NCBI RefSeq assembly: GCF_026891095.1 | Contig: NZ_JAPTNL010000001.1 | Location: 248,001-312,000 of the forward strand | DNA: 64,000 nucleotides | DNA from: Roseovarius salincola | Lineage (GTDB): Bacteria > Pseudomonadota > Alphaproteobacteria > Rhodobacterales > Rhodobacteraceae | Direction of reading: 5' to 3' | Part shown: positions 17,547 to 24,579 of the stretch, piece by piece | Position numbering within the stretch: position 1 is the stretch's first letter | How the letters are laid out: each line of letters begins with the position of its first letter | Notes under the pieces: generated by a model | The model's input: only the letters and a program-made list of their open reading frames with translations | What the model was told of the DNA's origin: nothing | The model's database searches: none | Program-made: the position numbers and the translations under genes

Positions 17547-18922
17547 GGCAGCCGCCCAAACCGCAGGCGCGCGCCGGACGCGTGTCGCTTTGGCGTTATG
17601 CGCGGCTGTTTCGCGCGGACCTTCTGTCGGCGCAGCCCGCGCGGCTCTATCGCGCCTGGATGGCTGAATTCCGCACGCCGTTCTTTCGCTCGTTCCTGTG
17701 CAATCAGCCCGAGCTGGTCGATCTGGTGCTAAAGGAACGGCCCGACGATTTCCCGAAATCCGACCGCATCCGCGAGGGGCTGGCGCCTCTGCTGGGCAAT
17801 TCGGTTTTCGTGACCAATGGCGAGACATGGAAGCGCCAGCGCCGCATCATCGACCCGGCCTTCGAGGGCGGGCGGTTGCGAGACGTGTTTCCTGCCATGC
17901 TGGAAGCGGGGCAAGGCGCGGTGACGAGGCTGGGGGAGGTGGCCGCGCAGGGTGATGCGCCTGTCGAGATCGAGGCACAGACAAGCCATGTGACGGCGGA
18001 TGTGATCTTTCGCACGCTGTTTTCGATCCCGATCGAAAACGAGGTCGCGGCGCAGGTCTTCGAGAAGTTCCGCGAACATCAGCGCGCACAACCGGTGCTG
18101 AACCTTGGGGCGCTGTTGCCGCTGCCGCGCTGGTTCCCGCGCTTCCATCGGCGCCGCGCAAAGGAAACCGCCGCCGCGATCCGGGCGCTGATCACCGGCT
18201 TGACGGCGACGCGCAAGACCGAGATCGAGGCGGGCACGGCGCCCGACGATCTGGCGACAAAGATCATGACCACGCCCGATCCGGTGACGGGCGCGCTGTT
18301 CGATACCGAAGAGATGGTCGATCAGGTGGCGATCTTCTTTCTGGCGGGGCATGAGACCAGCGCCTCGGCGCTGGCATGGGGGCTTTACCTTCTGGCGCTT
18401 TATCCCGAATGGCAGGACATGCTGGCCGAGGAGGCGCAGGCTGTCATGCCCGATGGCGCGCCCGGTTTTGGCGATATCGCGCGCCTGACACTGACCCGCG
18501 ACGTATTCCGTGAGACGTTGCGGCTATATCCGCCGGTGCCGATGATGGTGCGCGAGGCGACGCAGCCCGAGCGGTTCCGCGACCGCGACGTGCCAAAGGG
18601 TGCGCAGATCGTTCTGAGCCCATGGCATCAGCACCGCCACGAGAGACTTTGGGACGACCCCGACGCCTTTGATCCGGCGCGTTTTGCCACGCCCAACGGG
18701 CGGGCGGGGCTGCGGCAGGCCTTCATGCCGTTTTCCGCCGGGCAAAGGGTCTGCACGGGGGCGGGGTTCGCGATGATCGAAGGTGTGTTGCTGCTGGCGA
18801 TGCTGGTGCGCGCGTTTCGCTTCGAGCCCGTGCCCGAGCGCCCGGCCATGCCGGTCGCGCATCTGACCGTGCGCGGCAAGGACGGGATCTGGCTGCGGAT
18901 CACGCCGCGCGCGGCGCCCTGA
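17543..18922 (+). CDS. Cytochrome P450
   Basis: The 459-residue protein is a soluble bacterial P450 monooxygenase. The I-helix oxygen-activation motif is AGHETSA (about residues 271-277), the K-helix ExxR is ETLRLYPP near 326, and the heme-binding loop is FSAGQRVCTGAGFA with its axial Cys near 407. It resembles the CYP4/CYP102-like heme-domain group rather than the short CYP101 group. No fused reductase is present and no ferredoxin or reductase gene is adjacent. The ATG at 17543 overlaps the stop of the hydrolase-like gene, implying joint function. The substrate is unknown; fatty acids or other lipids are a weak guess based on similarity to fatty-acid hydroxylases. Confidence 0.93.
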   Translation: MRQPPKPQARAGRVSLWRYARLFRADLLSAQPARLYRAWMAEFRTPFFRSFLCNQPELVDLVLKERPDDFPKSDRIREGLAPLLGNSVFVTNGETWKRQRRIIDPAFEGGRLRDVFPAMLEAGQGAVTRLGEVAAQGDAPVEIEAQTSHVTADVIFRTLFSIPIENEVAAQVFEKFREHQRAQPVLNLGALLPLPRWFPRFHRRRAKETAAAIRALITGLTATRKTEIEAGTAPDDLATKIMTTPDPVTGALFDTEEMVDQVAIFFLAGHETSASALAWGLYLLALYPEWQDMLAEEAQAVMPDGAPGFGDIARLTLTRDVFRETLRLYPPVPMMVREATQPERFRDRDVPKGAQIVLSPWHQHRHERLWDDPDAFDPARFATPNGRAGLRQAFMPFSAGQRVCTGAGFAMIEGVLLLAMLVRAFRFEPVPERPAMPVAHLTVRGKDGIWLRITPRAAP

Positions 18923-18934
18923 CAAGGCTTGGCG

Positions 18935-19147
18935 TCAGCTTTCGCGCCCCTGTGCCTTGAGGCGGGCATGCAGGGTGTTTGCCTCGGCGGCGCCGGCCTC
19001 GAGCGCGAAGATATAGGCATGCGTCAGGAAAAAGCAGGACGCATCCCGGTCATTCACGCTGTCGGCGGCCTCGCTGTAAAGCTTGATCAGCGCCATTCGG
19101 TCCTGTGCGGCGTGGGCGCTGATCATGCGGTCGTCGAGATCCTTCAT
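18935..19147 (-). CDS. Small conserved-looking protein coupled to Rieske oxygenase
   Basis: The 70-residue protein begins MKDLDDRMISAHAAQDRMAL and is predicted to be all helical, with a central Cys in DASCFFLTHAYIFALEAG. Its ATG at 19147 overlaps the TGA of the Rieske gene, a typical coupled arrangement. The frame extends upstream, but that part is antisense-frame shadow of the Rieske gene. I do not recognise a family. Stable pairing with the oxygenase suggests an accessory or regulatory protein, which is inference. Confidence 0.72.
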   Translation of the reverse strand: MKDLDDRMISAHAAQDRMALIKLYSEAADSVNDRDASCFFLTHAYIFALEAGAAEANTLHARLKAQGRES

Positions 19148-20304
19148 TGCGCGGCCTTGGCGCTGGCGCGGTGAATGCCGATCTTGCCGGCGACCCAGTC
19201 GTGAAAGCAATGGGTCGGGCTGTCCATCACCGGCGAGAACCGCCCGCCGTCGAAACGGTTGGCATGGCGGCCGCGCTGCATCCCTTCGACGACGAAGATG
19301 TCCTCCTCGAACACGGTTTTCCAAAGCTGGGAGTTGCGCATGCGCAGCCCCTCGTCGCTGTCGGGCACGGCGTAATAGAGATGGACATGTTCCACCGTGC
19401 GCTCGCATCCGCGCGGTTCGAGGATGATGGCGAAGGCGTGGTCGCGATGCGTGCCCAGAAGGACATTGGGGTAAACGGCGATATATTCCGCCTGTTCGTT
19501 CCACTTGGCGCCGACATCGGCGAAATCGGGGAAACGCTCGTCGTTTTCGTTGGTAAGCTGGCGATAGACCATCGTGCCCTGGCCGGAATACTGGCCCGGT
19601 TTCTCGATATGGTAGTGATCTTCCAGCTTGGAATAGCTGTTGAGGCCGGGATGGACCCAAGGCAGGTGATAGCTTTCGCAGTAATTTTCGACCGCGAGTT
19701 TCCAGTTGCTGGCCACCTCGAGCGTAAAGCGGCTGTCATGCCCGCCGTGATAGAGCGGCAGGTCGAATTCCCGCCAGCGTTCGATCACATCGGCCATGGC
19801 ATCGGCGAAATCGGGGGCGTCGCCCGAGACGTTGATCCAGACCACATCGCGCCAGACATGGCTGCGGATCTCGATCAGGCCCAGCTCTTCGCGCCGGATC
19901 GACGGGTGGGTGTTGTGGCCGGGGCCGCCCACATGCGGGGTGGCCACAAGGTTGCCCTTGGTCGAATAGCACCAGGAATGATAGGGGCAGCGGATCGCCC
20001 CTTCGATCTTGCGGGGCTGTTCGACAAGGATCATGCCGCGATGGCGGCAGATGTTCTGGAACACCCGGACCGCGCCGTCGTTGTCGCGGATCAGCAATAG
20101 CGGCATCCCGAGGAAATCGAGCGGCACCGCATCACCCGGTTCGGGCACGTCCGCGGCCACCGCCAACCCCGCCCATTGCGAGAACAGCAGGGCCTCTTTT
20201 TCCTCGTTGAAGATTGCCGCGTCGATGTAATGGGCATTGGGCAGCCCATTGGCGCGTTCGACGCTACTGCGGACGTTGGACAGATCGGTGACGTGCTCAA
20301 TCAT
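19144..20304 (-). CDS. Rieske non-heme iron oxygenase, alpha subunit
   Basis: The 386-residue protein is a Rieske-type ring-hydroxylating or N-demethylating oxygenase alpha subunit. The Rieske cluster ligands are CRH (about residues 86-88) and CPYH (about 106-109). The mononuclear iron site lies in NWKLAVENYCESYHLPWVHPGL (two His ligands, about 201-222). The overall layout resembles choline monooxygenase, GbcA and related quaternary-amine oxygenases more than classical aromatic dioxygenases, but I cannot assign the substrate. No reductase gene is adjacent. AGGAGA precedes the ATG at 20304. The upstream gap holds inverted repeats that may be operators. Confidence 0.9.
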   Translation of the reverse strand: MIEHVTDLSNVRSSVERANGLPNAHYIDAAIFNEEKEALLFSQWAGLAVAADVPEPGDAVPLDFLGMPLLLIRDNDGAVRVFQNICRHRGMILVEQPRKIEGAIRCPYHSWCYSTKGNLVATPHVGGPGHNTHPSIRREELGLIEIRSHVWRDVVWINVSGDAPDFADAMADVIERWREFDLPLYHGGHDSRFTLEVASNWKLAVENYCESYHLPWVHPGLNSYSKLEDHYHIEKPGQYSGQGTMVYRQLTNENDERFPDFADVGAKWNEQAEYIAVYPNVLLGTHRDHAFAIILEPRGCERTVEHVHLYYAVPDSDEGLRMRNSQLWKTVFEEDIFVVEGMQRGRHANRFDGGRFSPVMDSPTHCFHDWVAGKIGIHRASAKAAQ

Positions 20305-20415
20305 GACTGGTCTCCTGATGTAAGGATACCCATTGCAAAGCAGGAAACCGCCCGATCCAACCGACGAATCGCGACCCGGTTTTCCTCAAGGCGACAGAAT
20401 CTGCGGAATTCCTCG

Positions 20416-20430
20416 GATTCTTGCAGAATC
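20416..20430. promoter_or_regulatory. Inverted repeat upstream of Rieske gene
   Basis: GATTCT and AGAATC are separated by TGC (GATTCTTGCAGAATC), a perfect 15-bp palindrome 112 bp upstream of the Rieske start. GGAATTCC lies just beside it at 20405-20412. The size and symmetry fit a dimeric repressor site, but the regulator is unknown. Confidence 0.4.
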
Positions 20431-20589
20431 GGAAGATGGAGCGACGGAATGTCATCTTCGCCCACGAGCCCGCTTTGGCGCGCTATGTGCCTTGCTGAGG
20501 TAGGGCAGGTTCTGCCCGAACACCGCGCAGTTCCGCGGGCTCGGGGCGGATGGGGTCTCATGATCAATGGCACGGTTCATCAGGCACAT

Positions 20590-20606
20590 GTTCCGTGGAG
20601 CGGAAC
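20590..20606. promoter_or_regulatory. Inverted repeat GTTCCG-N5-CGGAAC
   Basis: GTTCCG (20590-20595) and CGGAAC (20601-20606) form a perfect 6+6 palindrome with a 5-bp spacer. Sites of this general form are bound by some IclR-family regulators; that link is only a suggestion. It lies 286 bp from the Rieske start and 204 bp from the plus-strand gene. Confidence 0.4.
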
Positions 20607-20809
20607 GATCTGACAGGTCGCCAAGAAATGCCAAAGCACAACTCTAGAGGTAAATATTGTTTGCTGTTAGCATCGCAGGGTTGTGACGCGAAATCGAATC
20701 AAATTCCGATTCTCGTGACCCCAGTTGTCACGTTGTGTCAGTGTGCAAGGCGTGGCCATTTGAAAGGTAAGGACGCGCCTTCTTTGTGAGGTATGTCAAG
20801 GGGTATGAT

Positions 20810-21157
20810 ATGTATGGCGTAGTATTATGGTCTGATCGTCGGCTCAAGACAGCGGTCATCTGGTGCGAGGATCATGGCGATCTCGCGTTACTGGCACCTG
20901 AAGACGACGGGCTTGTTGAAGCTGATATCGCGCATGGCGACGTGATTGCATTCGAACTTGATCCCGAGAGCGCGTTTCGACGGGCGCGCAATGCCCGCAT
21001 CGTCGACAGCCAGGCCTATCCGTTGTTGGCCCGCTCGCTGACAGACCGCATGGAAACGCAGCAGTCTTGCATGAATGAACGCGAGCCGAGTGGCAGCGCC
21101 GCTCCGGAACTGTCTAATGTCATTTCGTTTGCGACGCGCAGCGGAGCGCAGGCCTGA
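20810..21157 (+). CDS. Small protein of unknown function
   Basis: The 115-residue product begins MYGVVLWSDRRLKTAVIWCE, with AAGGGG ending 7 bp before the ATG at 20810; an upstream in-frame GTG at 20786 is less likely. The first 50 residues alternate short beta strands and Gly/Asp turns (GDLALLAPEDDG), recalling a small beta barrel such as a cold-shock-like fold, but no RNP motif is visible. The rest is polar, with ARNARIVDSQAYPLLARSLTD and a Ser/Ala-rich tail. I do not recognise it. It appears monocistronic, with a long AT-rich upstream region. Confidence 0.65.
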   Translation: MYGVVLWSDRRLKTAVIWCEDHGDLALLAPEDDGLVEADIAHGDVIAFELDPESAFRRARNARIVDSQAYPLLARSLTDRMETQQSCMNEREPSGSAAPELSNVISFATRSGAQA

Positions 21158-21216
21158 CAGCGGAGGCGCCGGACCGCGCGATCGACGGGTCGGGTGCACC
21201 GTCCGGCTGAACGGGG

Positions 21217-21789
21217 TCAGCTGTCTTCGAGGCGGCCACGGGGCAGGGCGGCAACACCGGTGCGCGCGATCTCGTTGAGGCCCAGCGGGCGCATCAGATC
21301 GGCGAAGGCGTCGATCTTCTCAGGGGTGCCGGTCAGCTCGAAAACGAAGCTGTCAAGCGTGCTGTCCACGACGCTGGCGCGAAAGATATCCGCCAGGCGC
21401 AGCGCCTCGACACGTTTGTCGCCGCTGCCCTGCACCTTGAGCAAGGCCAGTTCGCGTTCGACCGAGCGGCCTTCGGCGGTAAGGTCATGCACCTCGTGAA
21501 CCGGCACGATCCGCCCCAGTTGCGCCTTGATCTGTTCGATCACCTGCGGGGTGCCGGTGGTGACGATGGTGATGCGGCTCATATGGCCGGTATGGTCCAC
21601 CTCGGCCACGGTGAGGCTGTCGATATTGTAACCCCGCCCCGAGAACAGCCCGATCACGCGCGCCAGAACGCCCGGTTCGTTGTCGACGATCACCGCCAGC
21701 GTATGGGATTCCACCTCGTCCGAGAATTGCGGCCGCAGGTTATAGGCCGAATGCTTGGATGAGCCTTTCTTGATTTTCAGAGCCGACAT
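21217..21789 (-). CDS. ilvN: Acetolactate synthase regulatory subunit
   Basis: The 190-residue protein is the small subunit of acetolactate synthase (IlvN/IlvH), which activates the catalytic subunit and gives feedback control by branched-chain amino acids. The N-terminal ACT domain reads HTLAVIVDNEPGVLARVIGLFSGRGYN (landmark near residues 29-55), and a second ACT-like domain follows. I chose the ATG at 21789 (MSALKIKKG), nine bases after AAGGA; an ATG at 21798 has no proper spacing. It follows ilvB by 81 bp on the same strand and shares its attenuator. Confidence 0.95.
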   Translation of the reverse strand: MSALKIKKGSSKHSAYNLRPQFSDEVESHTLAVIVDNEPGVLARVIGLFSGRGYNIDSLTVAEVDHTGHMSRITIVTTGTPQVIEQIKAQLGRIVPVHEVHDLTAEGRSVERELALLKVQGSGDKRVEALRLADIFRASVVDSTLDSFVFELTGTPEKIDAFADLMRPLGLNEIARTGVAALPRGRLEDS

Positions 21790-21870
21790 GTGAGTCATTC
21801 CTTGTTCTTGTCGCGCATTCAGAAACCGGCGCCCGGCCATGAGGCGGGCGCCAGAGCCGCAGCGCTGGCG

Positions 21871-23625
21871 TCAAACCAGCACCGCGCCGCCTTCCTTGAT
21901 GGCGCCCTTGGTGCTGGCCTCGCCCAGAAGCATGCTGTTATGCGGCTCGCCCGACGGGATCATCGGGAAGCAGTTCTCGTGCTTTTCAACGAGGCAGTCG
22001 AAGATCACCGGCCCGTCATGATTGATCATTTCCATGATCGCATCATCCAGATCGGCGGGATCCTTGCACAGGATGCCCTTGGCGCCAAAGGCCTCGGCCA
22101 GCTTGACGAAATCGGGCAGGGCCTCGGACCAGGAATGCGAATAGCGCTCGCCATGCAGCAATTCCTGCCATTGCCGCACCATGCCGAGGCGCTCGTTATT
22201 CATGATGAACTGCTTCACGGGCAGGCGGAACTGCACCGCGGTGCCCATTTCCTGCATGTTCATCAACCACGACGCCTCGCCCGCGACATTGATCACCAGC
22301 GCGTCGGGATGCGCCATCTGCACGCCGATCGAGGCCGGGAAACCATATCCCATCGTGCCAAGCCCGCCGCTGGTCATCCAGCGGTTGGGTTCGTTGAAGC
22401 CCAGATATTGTGCGGCCCACATCTGATGCTGGCCGACCTCGGTGCAGATATAACGGTCATAATCCTTGGTCAGCTCTTCGAGCCGTTGCAGCGCGTATTG
22501 CGGCTTGATCGCCTTGCCGGTCTGTTTGAAGGCGAGGCAATCGACCTTGCGCCATGCGTCGATCTGCGCCCACCATTTCTGCAAACCCTCGCGGTTCGTC
22601 TTGCGGCCGCGCGATTTCCAGACCTTGAGCACGTCTTCGAGCACATGCGCCACGTCCCCGACGATCGGGATGTCGGTCTTGATCACCTTGTTGATCGAGC
22701 TGGGATCGATATCGATATGGGCTTTCTTCGAATGTGGGCTGAACGCGTCCACCCGCCCGGTGATCCGGTCATCGAAGCGCGCTCCGATATTGATCATGAG
22801 GTCGCAGTCATGCATCGCCATGTTGGCCTCGTAGAGCCCATGCATGCCCAGCATCCCCAGCCATTTGTCGCCATTGGCCGGATAGGCGCCAAGCCCCATC
22901 AGGGTCGAGGTGATGGGCACGCCGCTGGCCTCGACCAGCTCGCGCAGAAGCTGGCTGGCGGCGTTGCCCGAGTTGATCACCCCGCCACCGGTATAGAGGA
23001 TAGGCCGCTCGGCCACTTCCAGCGCCTCGACCAGTTCGGTGATCGCGGCCATGTCGCCCTTGACCTGCGGCTGGTAATGCGCGGTGCGCGCCTTTTGCGG
23101 CGGCACGTAATCGGCGCTGGCGAACTGCACGTCCTTGGGCAGGTCCACCAGCACCGGGCCGGGACGGCCCGAGGTCGCCACGTGAAAGGCCTGATGGATC
23201 GTGTCCGCCAGGTTCTTCGTGTCACTGACCAGCCAGTTATGCTTGGTGCAGGGGCGGGTGATGCCGACGGTATCGGCCTCCTGAAAGGCGTCGTTGCCGA
23301 TCATGAAGGTCGGGACCTGGCCGGACAGAACGACGATCGGAATCGAATCCATCAGCGCGTCGGTCAGCCCGGTCACCGCGTTGGTTGCACCGGGTCCCGA
23401 GGTGACAAGCGCCACGCCGGGCCGCCCGGTCGAGCGGGCATAGCCCTCGGCGGCGTGAACCGCCCCCTGTTCGTGACGCACCAGGACGTGACGGATGTCA
23501 TTCTGCTGAAAGATCTCGTCATAAATCGGTAGCACCGCGCCGCCGGGGTATCCGAATACGACGTCCACGCCCTGATCCTTGAGGGCCTGAACCACCATTT
23601 TCGCTCCGGTCATCTGACGTGTCAT
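21871..23625 (-). CDS. ilvB: Acetolactate synthase catalytic subunit
   Basis: The 584-residue protein is the thiamine-diphosphate-dependent large subunit of acetohydroxyacid synthase, the first common step of valine, leucine and isoleucine synthesis. The catalytic Glu is in VRHEQGAVHAAEGYAR (about residue 51), and GPGATNAVTGL and the FAD-region landmarks follow. The thiamine-binding motif reads GEASWLMNMQEM rather than the common GDG start, so the expected Asp is Glu; NN follows at the usual distance. The ATG at 23625 gives MTRQMTGAKMVVQALKDQG, the family start. It is the first gene of ilvBN and lies behind a leader-peptide attenuator. Confidence 0.96.
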   Translation of the reverse strand: MTRQMTGAKMVVQALKDQGVDVVFGYPGGAVLPIYDEIFQQNDIRHVLVRHEQGAVHAAEGYARSTGRPGVALVTSGPGATNAVTGLTDALMDSIPIVVLSGQVPTFMIGNDAFQEADTVGITRPCTKHNWLVSDTKNLADTIHQAFHVATSGRPGPVLVDLPKDVQFASADYVPPQKARTAHYQPQVKGDMAAITELVEALEVAERPILYTGGGVINSGNAASQLLRELVEASGVPITSTLMGLGAYPANGDKWLGMLGMHGLYEANMAMHDCDLMINIGARFDDRITGRVDAFSPHSKKAHIDIDPSSINKVIKTDIPIVGDVAHVLEDVLKVWKSRGRKTNREGLQKWWAQIDAWRKVDCLAFKQTGKAIKPQYALQRLEELTKDYDRYICTEVGQHQMWAAQYLGFNEPNRWMTSGGLGTMGYGFPASIGVQMAHPDALVINVAGEASWLMNMQEMGTAVQFRLPVKQFIMNNERLGMVRQWQELLHGERYSHSWSEALPDFVKLAEAFGAKGILCKDPADLDDAIMEMINHDGPVIFDCLVEKHENCFPMIPSGEPHNSMLLGEASTKGAIKEGGAVLV

Positions 23626-23666
23626 CGCATTGCTCCGTTCATGACGTCATTCATTGTTTCACGCAC

Positions 23667-23692
23667 AAAAAAGCCCCCGAATTGGCGGGGGC
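23667..23692 (-). terminator. ilvBN attenuator terminator
   Basis: Read on the minus strand, GCCCCC (23692-23687) pairs with GGGGGC (23678-23673), extended by one inner C-G pair, around a short loop, and six T residues follow (23672-23667). It lies 41 bp upstream of the ilvB ATG, so it is an attenuator rather than an end-of-gene terminator. Confidence 0.85.
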
Positions 23693-23734
23693 GCATGGGG
23701 TACCGTTATGGTGTCCGTTACCGGCCCATGCGCC
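23690..23734 (-). promoter_or_regulatory. ilvBN antiterminator stem
   Basis: GGCGCATGGG (minus strand, 23734-23725) pairs perfectly with CCCATGCGCC (23699-23690). The second arm overlaps the first three bases of the terminator stem, so the two structures exclude each other. The first arm overlaps the end of the leader peptide, where ribosome position would decide which fold forms. Confidence 0.7.
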
Positions 23735-23765
23735 ATTTTCCTACAATGCCTACAAGCGTTGCCAT
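23718..23765 (-). CDS. ilvBN leader peptide
   Basis: A 15-codon frame, MATLVGIVGKWRMGR, starts at an ATG at 23765 and ends with TAA at 23718-23720. AGGAG at 23775-23779 is nine bases upstream. The run Leu-Val-Gly-Ile-Val supplies all three branched-chain amino acids as control codons. Its position between the promoter and the antiterminator/terminator pair fits ribosome-mediated attenuation, as known for ilvBN of Caulobacter. The frame is too short to be found by length alone, so the context carries the call. Confidence 0.8.
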   Translation of the reverse strand: MATLVGIVGKWRMGR

Positions 23766-23795
23766 TCGAGGCGACTCCTATGCTGCGTGCGCGGG

Positions 23796-23824
23796 ACATT
23801 AGGTCGGGGGGCTGGGGGCGTCAA
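23796..23824 (-). promoter_or_regulatory. ilvBN promoter
   Basis: On the minus strand TTGACG (23824-23819) and TAATGT (23801-23796) are separated by exactly 17 bases, close to the housekeeping consensus. It lies about 20 bp upstream of the leader-peptide ribosome-binding site. Confidence 0.7.
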
Positions 23825-23922
23825 CCGCAATTCGGCGAAAACATGTCGCGGGCCGGGGGTGAATCTTTGCATTTGTTGCGCAAGATGCCCGTCACGCCGT
23901 AATCGGCCAACTTTAACGGCTG

Positions 23923-24579
23923 TCAGAGGCTGACGCGGGTGCCGCCCTGAAGGACGCCATGTTCCAGCGCATACCGGGTCAGACCGGCGGTGGAACTGAT
24001 GCCCAGTTTGCGCTTGAGGTTCTTGCGATGGGTTTCCACCGTGCGCACCGAGATATCCAGCGCGGCGGCGACCTCGCGGTTGGAGCGCCCCTGCGCCAGT
24101 TGCAACAGGATTGTCTGTTCGCGGTTGGTCAATTGTTCGCGAGCCGGGTCCTGATAGGGTTCAAGCGAACCCCGCGCGCCGGTGCACAGATAACGCTGAC
24201 CGGACATCACCGCGTCGATGGCGCGTTTGATCTCGTCTGTGGGCACGTCCTTGAGCACATATCCCACCGCACCGTGGCTGAGCGCCGAGGAGATATATTC
24301 GGGGCTGTCATGCATTGACAGGATCAGGATGCGCGTTTCGGGGCGGCGTTCCAGGATGATCTCGGTTGTCGAAAGCCCGCCGATCCCCGGCATGTTGAGA
24401 TCGAGCAGGATCACGTCGGGGGCCAGGGTTTCCACCTGTTCGATGATATCGGTACCATTTGCCAGCGTCGCGATGACCTCGACATCATCGTAGCTTTCAA
24501 GGATCGCCTGGATGCCTTCGGCGATCATGGGGTGATCGTCGACCACGGCGATACGGATCAGTGCGGGGCGATTGCTCAT
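23923..24579 (-). CDS. NarL/FixJ-family response regulator
   Basis: The 218-residue protein has a receiver domain (DDHPMIAEG at 14-22, phospho-acceptor Asp in VILLDLNMPG near residue 60, Lys in LKDV near 110) and a LuxR-type helix-turn-helix (LTNREQTILLQLAQGRSN near 150, then VRTVETHRKNLKRKLG). Its ATG at 24579 overlaps the stop of the kinase gene (ATGA), so the pair is coupled. The divergent TRAP operon just beyond the kinase is the likely target. An analogous layout is the DctS-DctR pair of Rhodobacter capsulatus beside dctPQM. Confidence 0.92.
   Translation of the reverse strand: MSNRPALIRIAVVDDHPMIAEGIQAILESYDDVEVIATLANGTDIIEQVETLAPDVILLDLNMPGIGGLSTTEIILERRPETRILILSMHDSPEYISSALSHGAVGYVLKDVPTDEIKRAIDAVMSGQRYLCTGARGSLEPYQDPAREQLTNREQTILLQLAQGRSNREVAAALDISVRTVETHRKNLKRKLGISSTAGLTRYALEHGVLQGGTRVSL

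Larger units (their letters stand above)
20305..20809. other. Divergent intergenic region with two inverted repeats
   Basis: This 505-bp gap separates the Rieske gene (minus) from a small plus-strand gene. It contains two near-perfect palindromes (20416-20430 and 20590-20606), described separately. The part from about 20630 to 20750 is AT-richer than its surroundings and probably holds the promoter of the plus-strand gene. A 90-codon minus-strand frame ends exactly at the Rieske start but has no recognisable content, so I did not call it. Confidence 0.5.

Noticed and set aside
20301-20573. A 90-codon minus-strand frame ending exactly at the Rieske start (ATGA overlap)
   Set aside because: The overlap suggests coupling, but the frame has no recognisable content, no good ribosome-binding site at its start, and spans the palindromes of the regulatory gap.
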